Of a stretch of 39,447 nt of DNA, positions 33,023-39,447 are shown in pieces. The translations under genes were made by a program, and so were the position numbers. This stretch comes from Dehalococcoidia bacterium (lineage in GTDB: Bacteria; Chloroflexota; Dehalococcoidia; SZUA-161): NCBI GenBank assembly GCA_014874385.1, contig JACWAE010000088.1:1-39447 (forward strand). The letters are read 5' to 3'. The number at the start of each line of letters is the position of its first letter. The first letter of the stretch is position 1. Under the pieces are notes generated by a model, which saw only the letters and a program-made list of their open reading frames with translations, made no database searches and was not told the origin of the DNA.

Positions 33023-33090
33023 CCCGTTCGTGGTGAGCTTGTCGAACCATGAACGGGCCGTTCACCCTTCGACAGGCTCAGGGCGAACGG
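33023..33090. repeat. Head-to-head pair of 33-35-bp inverted-repeat elements
   Basis: Left copy 33023-33057 with CCGTTC...GAACGG ends and core TGAGCTTGTCGAA; right copy 33058-33090 with the same ends and core TTCGACAGGCTCA, which is the reverse complement of TGAGCCTGTCGAA. The two copies are adjacent, inverted, and differ at compensating positions in their arms. The core is common to dispersed repeats of many environmental bacteria. Confidence 0.7.
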
Positions 33091-33160
33091 ACTAAAACCT
33101 ACCTCCGCAATTAATTAACTCTTTTTCAACCTCATGTGTCTCCGTTTAGGAACGGACAAT

Positions 33161-33217
33161 GTAGCTTCGCCACTCCTGTGGCGACGTATTCCGTCGTGAC
33201 AGGAGTCACGACGCTAC
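33161..33217. repeat. REP-like inverted pair (BIME type)
   Basis: Begins GTAGC and ends GCTAC. Inside are two perfect hairpins: TCGCCAC-TCCT-GTGGCGA (33167-33184) and CGTCGTGAC-AGGA-GTCACGACG (33192-33213). Each strand presents GTAG plus its hairpin. The two loops TCCT and AGGA are complementary, so both copies read CTCCTGT in their own orientation. Confidence 0.7.
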
Positions 33218-33218
33218 A

Positions 33219-33241
33219 GGCGGGCTTGAAACCCGCCCTAC
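33219..33241 (-). repeat. REP-like element, minus orientation
   Basis: Hairpin GGCGGG-CTTGAAA-CCCGCC followed by CTAC (33238-33241), so the minus strand reads GTAG then the hairpin. Ends 5 bases before the stop of the CoA-transferase A gene. Confidence 0.65.
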
Positions 33242-33245
33242 GGAA

Positions 33246-34022
33246 TTATTCAACTTTCCCGAACAGCAGGTCGCGCACACTGCTGATTTGAGTCAGCAGG
33301 CTAATCAACTTCGCACCTTTTTCGGGAGTGCCGTAGCCATCTTCGGGTATCTCTATGATGCGGTCCACAAACGCCCCGGGCGTAACCACGTGCTCCGGGT
33401 CTATCTCGCCAACCTCCACTATCTTATCCGCCTCGACGATGGTGGTTTTAGCTGCCATCGCCATCACAGGCTGGTCTCCCCTGTACCCGCCTTTGAAGAC
33501 CAGATTGCCCAGCTTGTCGGCTTTGTGTGCTGCGACAAACGCGTAGTCAGGTTTTATCGACTCCTGGAGGAGATATTCCTTGCCTTTGATAACTCTCTTC
33601 TCTTTGCCTTCCTCAAGCAGAGTACCTATCCCAATGGGGTCATAGATGCCGCCCAGACCGGCGGCGCCGGCATAGAGCCTTGAGGCCAGCGTGCCATGTC
33701 CGACAATCTCTACCTCTAACCCTTTTTCAATATATTCCTGTAAAAAGTCGCCCGCACCGAGGTTCATGATGCCTGCGATGGATGTTATGAGCTTCTTCAT
33801 CTGGGGCAGCAGGAGTGAGGGGAGGACAGCATCCTCCTCGGGCCAGACCATGGGGATGAAGGTGTGGGTTATAACGGTAAGCTTTTTAGTGCCCTTCCGC
33901 TTGAGGGCGGCGATGAGGTTCTGAGGAGTTGCCGGGTAGCCCCAGCACTCTATGGCGATAGAAGCGCCGTCGGGGATATCGGCCACCGCTTCATCGAAAC
34001 TGGTAAACACTTTATTAATCAT
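33246..34022 (-). CDS. CoA-transferase, subunit A
   Basis: Alpha subunit of a family I CoA-transferase. The N-terminal IECWGYPATPQNLIAAL replaces the usual GGFGLxGxPxxLI glycine-rich loop, with a Trp-Gly-Tyr variation. MNLGAGDFLQEYIEKGLEVEIVGHGTLASRL and the KADKLGNLVFKGGYRGDQPVMAMAAKTTIVEADKIVE region are typical (abbreviated here by position, 95-215). 258 residues. The ribosome binding site AAGGAGAGAAAG precedes the ATG. Its acyl substrate cannot be inferred; similarity to steroid-ring hydrolase IpdA-type members of the fold should be kept in mind, but the partner subunit keeps the CoA-transferase glutamate. Confidence 0.88.
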   Translation of the reverse strand: MINKVFTSFDEAVADIPDGASIAIECWGYPATPQNLIAALKRKGTKKLTVITHTFIPMVWPEEDAVLPSLLLPQMKKLITSIAGIMNLGAGDFLQEYIEKGLEVEIVGHGTLASRLYAGAAGLGGIYDPIGIGTLLEEGKEKRVIKGKEYLLQESIKPDYAFVAAHKADKLGNLVFKGGYRGDQPVMAMAAKTTIVEADKIVEVGEIDPEHVVTPGAFVDRIIEIPEDGYGTPEKGAKLISLLTQISSVRDLLFGKVE

Positions 34023-34075
34023 CTTTCTCTCCTTGCCAAAGACCTATGGGTAGATTGGAGCACTGTCCAATGATG

Positions 34076-34099
34076 CCTGGAGCAGGTGCTCCAGGCTAC
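34076..34099 (-). repeat. REP-like element, minus orientation
   Basis: Perfect stem CCTGGAGCA/TGCTCCAGG with a GG loop (extended by one G/C pair on the left), then CTAC at 34096-34099. Located in the 107-bp gap between the 168-residue protein gene and CoA-transferase A. Confidence 0.65.
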
Positions 34100-34129
34100 C
34101 CTAACATCATATGAGTTCCAGATTGGGCA

Positions 34130-34636
34130 CTAGGGCTTGAGTCGAACTCTATAATGGCAAACCATTGCGCCTGTTCTCGCCGGGCTGTCAACTACCTCAG
34201 CTTTAGTTACTGTTTTCCCGGTAGCAGCCGCCATCATTTTGCCCGCCAGACGCGCGCCGCTTTCGCAACATTCGGGCAGCGGTTCCCTTATCCCCAGCAG
34301 GACGAAAGGACAGTGGCACAACGGCCTGCCATCCTCTCCGACGGTAGCATCGTAGGTCAGGTCGTAAACATTATTCTTCCGCCTTATAGTCCAAGGCCCT
34401 ATGGGCGCAGGCGCTTCCTTCACAAATTTCACGTATTCATCCCAGCTCATGCCCGGTTGAATTCCCAGAGCCCCGGCCATGGCCATATCCTCGCAGGTTA
34501 CGCATACACTCTTTAGCACGGCTTTCCTGTGCTTCGGGGGAAGCCCTTTGACCGCTTCAAACATCGCAGTCATAAGGGCAGGTAGCCATGTCCTGTATAT
34601 TAAGTCCTTGACCTCTTCGGGTATCTCCAGCGCCAC
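34130..34636 (-). CDS. Conserved Cys-rich protein, V4R/ATC-hydrolase-like pattern
   Basis: 168 residues, unrecognised with certainty. An N-terminal helical part with CVTCEDMAMAGALG, then PIGPWTIRRKNNVYDLTY, a CHCPF motif, a CCESGARLAGKMMAAATGK segment and the ending ARTGAMVCHYRVRL. The last two resemble the C-terminus of V4R and L-2-amino-thiazoline-4-carboxylate hydrolase-like proteins (helix, then small strand ending in C-x-[FY]-R). Seven cysteines could hold a metal. Lies 15 bp downstream of the 83-residue gene within the operon. May bind the pathway's ligand or CoA ester (speculation). Confidence 0.6.
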   Translation of the reverse strand: MALEIPEEVKDLIYRTWLPALMTAMFEAVKGLPPKHRKAVLKSVCVTCEDMAMAGALGIQPGMSWDEYVKFVKEAPAPIGPWTIRRKNNVYDLTYDATVGEDGRPLCHCPFVLLGIREPLPECCESGARLAGKMMAAATGKTVTKAEVVDSPARTGAMVCHYRVRLKP

Positions 34637-34651
34637 TGCTTCACCTCCCTG

Positions 34652-34903
34652 CTAGAAGTCTCCGGGATGCTTGGGCTCCTTGTTAAACCATTGTTTTGGA
34701 GATAGTATGAAACTGATAATGGCAAGCTTCATGCATTCCCCCACGACCTTTGCCAGGTCCCTGAAGCTCATAGCGGCTCGAATTCTCCACTTCACGGGTT
34801 CGGTGGTATCGACGTGCATGATCAGGTAATCGCCCTGTCGCTTCAATTCCACAACTTTACCTGCCAATTGTGTCTTACCCAGTCCTGTCGACCTGAAGTA
34901 CAT
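34652..34903 (-). CDS. Small uncharacterised protein in the catabolic operon
   Basis: 83 residues, no family recognised. Basic and amphipathic: beta-rich first half (GKVVELKRQGDYLIMHVDTT) followed by a helical RAAMSFRDLAKVVGECM and a hydrophobic LAIISFIL stretch that is short for a membrane anchor. Coding spacing is tight on both sides (25 bp from the alcohol dehydrogenase, 15 bp to the next gene), which supports it as a real gene. Function not inferable. Confidence 0.6.
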   Translation of the reverse strand: MYFRSTGLGKTQLAGKVVELKRQGDYLIMHVDTTEPVKWRIRAAMSFRDLAKVVGECMKLAIISFILSPKQWFNKEPKHPGDF

Positions 34904-34928
34904 CGCTGCTTACCTCTCTATACGTGCC

Positions 34929-36038
34929 TTAAAATGTGATTACACCACGCATAATTTTTCCATCTATGGTGTCTTTAATGGCCTTGTTTATTTGTGCAAG
35001 TGGATAGTGCGCTGAAATCAGCTTATCCAGAGGCAGTCGGCCCGACATAAACAGGTCTATATAGTGGGGAATGTCAATCTGAGGCCGTATGCTGCCCACG
35101 GTGCAACCTGTGATTGTGACCTCTCTCAAGAAGCGCCAGGCCTCGATAGAAAAGGTTGCTCCTATGGGGGCGAGTCCCAGGATAACAGCCATACCGCCGG
35201 GCCGAGAGTAAACTGAGTGAACAGCCTGGGTCATAGCCGTAGTACTACCGATAGCTTCAAAAGCGTAGTCCACACCACCAGCGCTAAGCTCTGCAATCTT
35301 CGCTACGGGGTCATCCTTCGAGGTGTTGACCAGGTCGGTTGCGCCCAGTTCGCTGGCGAACTTGAGCTTCTTGGCGAGCATGTCCACGGCTATAATCTGG
35401 CGTGCACCCACCAGCTTCGCTGCCATGATTACAGCCAGCCCCACACCACCACAGCCGTATACCGCCACGCTGCTTCCGGCCTTCACCTTCGCCCTGTTTA
35501 TCACCGCGCCGATTCCTGTGGAAGCGCCGCAGCCCAAGAGACAGACCACATCCAGGGGCGCATCGCCTCTGACCTTGATCGCTGCCGATTCATCTACCAC
35601 AGCGTATTCAGCGAATGACGACTGGGCCATAAAGTGGCTCAGTTCCTCGCCATTCTTTCTTTTCAACCGCTTGGTGCCATCCGGCATGCTGCCCATGAGC
35701 ATTGCTGTCTGCGGGTAATTCTCGCAACTGGTAGGGACACCCATCAGGCAGGCAGGGCACTTCCCGCAGTAAGGGGCAACGGTAAGTATCACCCTATCTC
35801 CCGGCTGCACCGTTGTTACGCTGCTTCCCACCTTCTCCACGATCCCGGCCCCCTCATGCCCCAGCACCACTGGCGGAGGCGTGATCAGATCGCCCTTGAT
35901 GCAGTGGATATCGCTGTGACACACGCCGGTTGCCACCATTTTGACCAGGACTTCGTTATCTTTTGGGTTGTCAAGCTCAACCACCTCTATTTTGAGGGGT
36001 TTATTCAATTCCTCCAGTATTGCTGCTTTCACTTTCAT
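34929..36038 (-). CDS. Zinc-dependent alcohol dehydrogenase
   Basis: Medium-chain dehydrogenase/reductase, 369 residues. Catalytic zinc ligands C40 (TGVCHSD), H61/E62 (GHEGAG) and a Cys in LLGCGASTG; structural zinc cysteines C91, C94, C97, C105 (YCGKCPACLMGVPTSC). NAD site GCGGVGLAV with Asp219-like VDMLAKKL. The layout is close to class III/glutathione-dependent formaldehyde dehydrogenase and aryl-alcohol dehydrogenase. It would oxidise an alcohol of the operon's substrate. The 57-bp gap to the upstream FAD enzyme contains a REP-like palindrome. Confidence 0.92.
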   Translation of the reverse strand: MKVKAAILEELNKPLKIEVVELDNPKDNEVLVKMVATGVCHSDIHCIKGDLITPPPVVLGHEGAGIVEKVGSSVTTVQPGDRVILTVAPYCGKCPACLMGVPTSCENYPQTAMLMGSMPDGTKRLKRKNGEELSHFMAQSSFAEYAVVDESAAIKVRGDAPLDVVCLLGCGASTGIGAVINRAKVKAGSSVAVYGCGGVGLAVIMAAKLVGARQIIAVDMLAKKLKFASELGATDLVNTSKDDPVAKIAELSAGGVDYAFEAIGSTTAMTQAVHSVYSRPGGMAVILGLAPIGATFSIEAWRFLREVTITGCTVGSIRPQIDIPHYIDLFMSGRLPLDKLISAHYPLAQINKAIKDTIDGKIMRGVITF

Positions 36039-36067
36039 GTTGTTGTCTCCTTCTGGCAGCTACGCTC

Positions 36068-36091
36068 GGGCACAGCATGCTGTGCCCCTAC
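36068..36091 (-). repeat. REP-like element, minus orientation
   Basis: Perfect 20-bp palindrome GGGCACAGCATGCTGTGCCC, then CTAC at 36088-36091. Same GGGCA ends, CATG centre and GTAG foot as 32836-32861 and 32870-32893, with different compensating inner bases. Confidence 0.7.
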
Positions 36092-36095
36092 AGTT

Positions 36096-37730
36096 TTAGT
36101 CTCCGAAATAGCCCTTTTGGCGTGCTTTTACGATATAATCAGGCTCTGCCCACCACTTCTTGATATTGTAGTCCTCGGCTATGGTGTTTGCCGCAATGTA
36201 GCCCGGGCCAAACGTGACCAGCCCGCCGGGATTGACGCTGGCCCCGCAGACGTAAAGGTTTTTGATAGGCGTCCTGTTCGTAGAACACTCGTCATTGGGC
36301 CTGTTATACGCCATCTGGAATATTTCATATGCGCCCTGCTTGAACGAGCCTTGAACCATATTCAGGTATTTGGTGGAGAAATCCAGGGGAGCTACGAAGT
36401 ATGTCCAGAGTACTTTATCCTTGGTCAGGTTGGGAGCGTATTTCTGCAAGGTGGCCAGGAATCCCTCTTCGTGTTCCGCCCTGACTTTGCGATCCCACCA
36501 CTTCTCAGCGCCTCCTTTCAGGTTAAAAGGCGCCATCTCAAACATAGATGCTGTATGTCTTCCTGACGGCGCCTGGCTGGGATCATGTACTGTAGGAAAG
36601 GCGCAGTTGAAGGCCACATTCGAGGTCAACTCACCTTTCTCTATAGCCTGGAAGTGGTGTATTACGTCATCGGGAGTCTCATATCCCATGACATACATGA
36701 GCCCTTTGTTAATATCCTTATTGCCAGCGGCAGCGGCGAAGTTGGGCGGCTCCTCCAGCGCCACATGCAGGGAACACAGACTCCACTTCTCCCAATGCCA
36801 GTTCTTGACCTTCTCCACGAAGTCTTTTGATAGGTGTTTCTCACCTACGTACTGGAGAAAGGTCTGGTGAGTGTCTATGCTGCTGACCACACCCTTTTCA
36901 GCTTCGTAGATTGTGCCATCCTCAAGCTCCACGCCCTTTGCAGCACCATTCTCGATTATGATCCTTTTAATCCTCATGCTAGCCCTGAGATGTCCCTGTC
37001 CAGGCTCCTGGATGACCCTGCAGATGGAGTTGCTCAGCCTGTGCGAGCCCCCGAGGCAGAGCCTAGTGTTGACCGCCCGATTCAGCATAAGCGGGACAAG
37101 GAAACCGAGCCCCCCATTATCGTATTCCAGCCCCCAGTGACAGGCGAGATAGAGCATCAAGGTCCTCACCCGCTCGTTCTCGAAGAGCTCATAGACAATC
37201 TCTTTGGGGCTCTTGTGCTGGTACTCGGATAACTCTCTGCCTATCTCAGTCTTCTCCATGCCAACTACCGCCTCAAGTGTAGGCAGAGGTTTCACGTAGG
37301 TGCCGGGTGCAAGAAACTCATCCATGAAGAGCTTGAACTTATGGAAGACATCCCGATAAGACTTGGCATCCTTGGCTGAGAACTTGGCTATGGAATCGCA
37401 CGACCTCTCCACGTCAGAGTAGAGACACAGCGCCTTGCCATCTGAAAAGGGCATCGTTACCTGCAAGTCGGGGTAGATATATTTACAGCGGTATTTCTCA
37501 AGCTCCAGGTCTTGGTAGACAGGTGCATAGTCCACCATCATGTGATATATGCAGTGCGTATTATGATAAAAGCCGCCCAGTGTCACCTCTTCGGTGGCAA
37601 GCCCACCACCCACTTCAAAGTATCTTTCCAGCACCACTACCTTTTGCCCAGCCTTACTTAGATAGGCTGCTACACATAGGCCGTTGGGCCCGCCTCCGAT
37701 TATGATGAAATCATACTTGTACTTTGCCAT
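36096..37730 (-). CDS. Phytoene-desaturase-like FAD oxidoreductase (second copy)
   Basis: 544 residues from ATG 37730, chosen for AAGGAG six bases upstream. Dinucleotide-binding motif FIIIGGGPNGLCVAAYLSKAG with Glu at the end of strand 2 (VVLERYFEVGGG), and the C-terminal FAD-binding segment NLYVCGASVNPGGLVTFGPGYIAAN. The family includes carotenoid desaturases/isomerases and many uncharacterised NAD(P)/FAD enzymes. No membrane anchor. Paired with a related gene 11 bp upstream, a duplication of which both copies keep the FAD motifs. No carotenoid genes are nearby, so a catabolic or isoprenoid-saturating role is more likely than pigment synthesis (inference). Confidence 0.85.
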   Translation of the reverse strand: MAKYKYDFIIIGGGPNGLCVAAYLSKAGQKVVVLERYFEVGGGLATEEVTLGGFYHNTHCIYHMMVDYAPVYQDLELEKYRCKYIYPDLQVTMPFSDGKALCLYSDVERSCDSIAKFSAKDAKSYRDVFHKFKLFMDEFLAPGTYVKPLPTLEAVVGMEKTEIGRELSEYQHKSPKEIVYELFENERVRTLMLYLACHWGLEYDNGGLGFLVPLMLNRAVNTRLCLGGSHRLSNSICRVIQEPGQGHLRASMRIKRIIIENGAAKGVELEDGTIYEAEKGVVSSIDTHQTFLQYVGEKHLSKDFVEKVKNWHWEKWSLCSLHVALEEPPNFAAAAGNKDINKGLMYVMGYETPDDVIHHFQAIEKGELTSNVAFNCAFPTVHDPSQAPSGRHTASMFEMAPFNLKGGAEKWWDRKVRAEHEEGFLATLQKYAPNLTKDKVLWTYFVAPLDFSTKYLNMVQGSFKQGAYEIFQMAYNRPNDECSTNRTPIKNLYVCGASVNPGGLVTFGPGYIAANTIAEDYNIKKWWAEPDYIVKARQKGYFGD

Positions 37731-37741
37731 CTCAATCTCCT

Positions 37742-39415
37742 TTAATAAAGTCGTCCTTCCCAGGGCTTCCACAGGTCGTGCTTCTGGGCAATTCGCTTGT
37801 AGCAGTTATAGCCAGCCCAACCTGTCAATCCCAGGGAGTAATGGCAGGAGCCTGCAGCCATCCAGAAGTCCTCTATGCCGGGGATTTGATACTGGGCAAA
37901 TTCCGGTATGGGCCTCATCGCTCCCCACTGGCTGGGAGTGCCTGAGATGAGACCCCAGTTGCCATCGACAAAATTGTCGCTTCTCTGCATGATATCCCAG
38001 GGAGTATCTATGTTGGAGGCTATGATGTTGTCCCAGGTCATGTTCGGCGCGTACCTCTGCCACTCTTTCAGGAAGTGGTCAGGGGCCTCTTTCTTAATCT
38101 GCAGCCACTCTTTCTCAGTCCTCCAACTGGCGGGGAAGGCCATCTCCTCAAGGAGGGCGACATGCTTCCCCGGAGGCGCATAGCTGGGGTCCCATTTGCT
38201 GTCGGTACCCTCCCAGAGATACAGCCGTTCCGGCCAATGCCCCGGCCTGATGTGCTGATTGTTAAAGCGGTACTCCCGGTCAAGATATTCGATATCAGCA
38301 TCGCCCATGAATACCCAGCGGGCCTGGCCGCAATCGGGATTCCAGGTCTCCGCTTTATACTTAGGAAGCTCATGGAAGGCGAAATGTCCCCAGAAGATGT
38401 TGCCCCTATCCGTCCTCAGCTTGGCGATCTTCCTTCTCCATTCGGCACCTTGGGGACCCAAATCTACGTTACGAAGATGCCTGGCAAGCGTCTTAGTGAT
38501 AACTATGGATGTGATCACCATCTTTTTGGCCTCTATCTCGGTGCCGTCGGCCAGCTTGATTCCGCTGGCCCGTCCGTTTTTCACCAGTATCTCGTCCACA
38601 TCGGCACCCACGAAGAACTTCCCTCCCTGTTCGCTTAGAGACCTCTGCAAGGCGTGAGTGACATTATGCGTGCCCCCTTCGTAGACGCCGCCGCCGAAAC
38701 CGAGTACCTGCATGGGAACGTTAAACATCATCACGGGCAGCGGTGCTACATCGTCCGGGTATATGCCGGCGGAACCAAGCATTCTCAAGGAATGCGCCCT
38801 CAGCTCGTTGCTCTCGAAGAAATCGGAGACATATTCGGTTGCACTCATGAACTGATGTCTGCGTTGGAGACCGGAGGTTGGGTCGTTGAGCAAAAGTTCC
38901 ACCGGGTCAATCTCGCCGGGGAGAGGGGGAGGGTTCCAGAGGACTTGCATTGCGGCAAACCCCCATTCCCACACCTTGCCTCCGGCGAACCTCGCCAGTA
39001 CCTCGGCATCCCTTTTCGATATCCGCTCCACCTCTTTTACGTTCTTCTCGACAATATCCTGCTGCGGGGCAATCATCCCGGTTTCCTTATCCCAGGCTAT
39101 CGAGCGATAAGAGACTATACACCTTCCGTCAGGAAACACCATCGAGCTGTGAACCGGGGGGAAAATATAGTTGAGGCCTTTTTCATGGAGCTTGAAGTCC
39201 TGGTTCACCGGGCTGGCGAAGAACCCTGCAACGTGAGCACAGGGGTTGCCGCGGAAACCGGACGCCGGACGCGGCTCAGTGCAGGCCCCACCGCCCAGCT
39301 CGCGCCTCTGCTCAAAGAGACCTACGGTGTAGCCGTTTTTAGCCATATAATTGGCGGCTATCAGGCCTTGATGTCCTCCTCCAATAACCACCACGTCGAA
39401 ACTTGCATCAGCCAC
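37742..39415 (-). CDS. Phytoene-desaturase-like FAD oxidoreductase (first copy)
   Basis: 557 residues, GTG start with AAAGGAGG just upstream. FAD motif VVVIGGGHQGLIAANYMAKNG (shortened) and LFEQRRELGGGACTE; the C-terminal motif is PGIEDFWMAAGSCHYSLGL, where the usual proline-glycine-rich loop is replaced. Long insertions in the substrate domain distinguish it from its downstream partner, so the two may form a heterodimer or act at successive steps. First gene of the apparent operon that runs to 31533. The promoter lies at or beyond the right edge; an AT-rich GATATATAAAA precedes the ribosome binding site. Confidence 0.85.
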   Translation of the reverse strand: MADASFDVVVIGGGHQGLIAANYMAKNGYTVGLFEQRRELGGGACTEPRPASGFRGNPCAHVAGFFASPVNQDFKLHEKGLNYIFPPVHSSMVFPDGRCIVSYRSIAWDKETGMIAPQQDIVEKNVKEVERISKRDAEVLARFAGGKVWEWGFAAMQVLWNPPPLPGEIDPVELLLNDPTSGLQRRHQFMSATEYVSDFFESNELRAHSLRMLGSAGIYPDDVAPLPVMMFNVPMQVLGFGGGVYEGGTHNVTHALQRSLSEQGGKFFVGADVDEILVKNGRASGIKLADGTEIEAKKMVITSIVITKTLARHLRNVDLGPQGAEWRRKIAKLRTDRGNIFWGHFAFHELPKYKAETWNPDCGQARWVFMGDADIEYLDREYRFNNQHIRPGHWPERLYLWEGTDSKWDPSYAPPGKHVALLEEMAFPASWRTEKEWLQIKKEAPDHFLKEWQRYAPNMTWDNIIASNIDTPWDIMQRSDNFVDGNWGLISGTPSQWGAMRPIPEFAQYQIPGIEDFWMAAGSCHYSLGLTGWAGYNCYKRIAQKHDLWKPWEGRLY

Positions 39416-39447
39416 TGGTACCTCCTTTTATATATCGTTGCCACTCC

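Larger units (their letters stand above)
32781..33245. other. Repeat-filled gap between CoA-transferase subunit genes
   Basis: 465 bases without an ORF, composed largely of palindromes: GTAG-footed hairpins at 32798-32823, 32836-32861, 32870-32893, 33161-33217 and 33219-33241; an AATCCCCCTT...AAGGGGGGAATT imperfect inverted repeat at 32896-32930; a perfect 11-bp hairpin at 32932-32957; TGCTGA/TCAGCA at 32961-32978; and an inverted pair of 33-35-bp elements at 33023-33090. The mRNA of the operon must cross all of these, so subunit ratio or mRNA stability may be affected. Confidence 0.8.

Noticed and set aside
32781..33245. CRISPR array in the repeat-rich gap
   Set aside because: Repeats differ in sequence and spacing, are palindromic, and there are no unique equal-length spacers or cas genes.
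36096..39415. Carotenoid biosynthesis cluster
   Set aside because: Although the two FAD enzymes resemble phytoene desaturases, no phytoene synthase, cyclase or prenyltransferase is in the window, and the neighbours are catabolic.

Overview
The window reads as a chromosomal piece of an anaerobic bacterium, most likely a Chloroflexota of the class Dehalococcoidia (inference from gene content and order, not from a marker phylogeny). Pointers are the absence of respiratory genes in the window, several ferredoxin-linked enzymes (indolepyruvate:ferredoxin oxidoreductase, a ferredoxin-fused electron transfer flavoprotein), oxygen-defence genes typical of anaerobes (rubrerythrin, PerR-like Fur, a dead desulforedoxin), a soluble multi-PAS sensor kinase, and promoters that sit almost on top of start codons.

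Layout. 1-4710 (+): a tight housekeeping run: topA 3' end, xerC/D, aroQ, M24 aminopeptidase, efp, PHP phosphoesterase, PurN-like formyltransferase. 4877-7549 (-): an oxidative stress operon, perR-like fur, a broken desulforedoxin gene, rubrerythrin, catalase. 7811-10585 (+): iron uptake, a DtxR-FeoA fusion regulator and feoB behind two palindromic DtxR-type operators. 10647-14464 (-): clpP, tig and aspS, with aspS and tig each preceded by a -10 box so close to the ATG that the mRNAs should be leaderless or nearly so. 14566-18846 (+): a nitronate monooxygenase/FabK-like flavoprotein, then acyl-CoA dehydrogenase, etfB and a ferredoxin-etfA fusion. 18920-22369 (-): a small unknown protein, an OmpR-type response regulator and a three-PAS histidine kinase; three 11-bp direct repeats lie upstream of the small gene. 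22667-27329 (-): FrhB-like iron-sulfur flavoprotein, iorA, iorB and a D-2-hydroxyacid dehydrogenase, overlapping or a few bases apart. 27350-29750: an AT-richer, poorly coding island with a NERD-domain gene, a small membrane protein and degenerate fragments. 29751-31331 (-): ilvD. 31533-39415 (-): an apparent catabolic operon with two phytoene-desaturase-like FAD enzymes, a zinc alcohol dehydrogenase, two small unknown proteins, the two subunits of a CoA-transferase and an iron-sulfur flavoprotein-like reductase.

How it fits together. The metabolic genes point to anaerobic oxidation of organic and 2-oxo acids: IorAB would yield reduced ferredoxin and arylacyl-CoA, the neighbouring dehydrogenase would interconvert the 2-oxo and 2-hydroxy acids, and the ferredoxin-Etf/acyl-CoA dehydrogenase set would exchange electrons between acyl-CoA, NADH and ferredoxin. 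The 31.5-39.4 kb operon probably handles one still unidentified alcohol or cyclic/isoprenoid substrate through its CoA ester.

The most notable non-coding structure is a set of REP-like elements: hairpins of different sequence that all carry a 5' GTAG tetranucleotide, singly or as inverted pairs, concentrated in the 465-bp gap between the two CoA-transferase subunit genes and scattered at 15.6, 34.1 and 36.1 kb. Their form matches sequences mobilised by REP-associated tyrosine transposases, none of which is encoded here.
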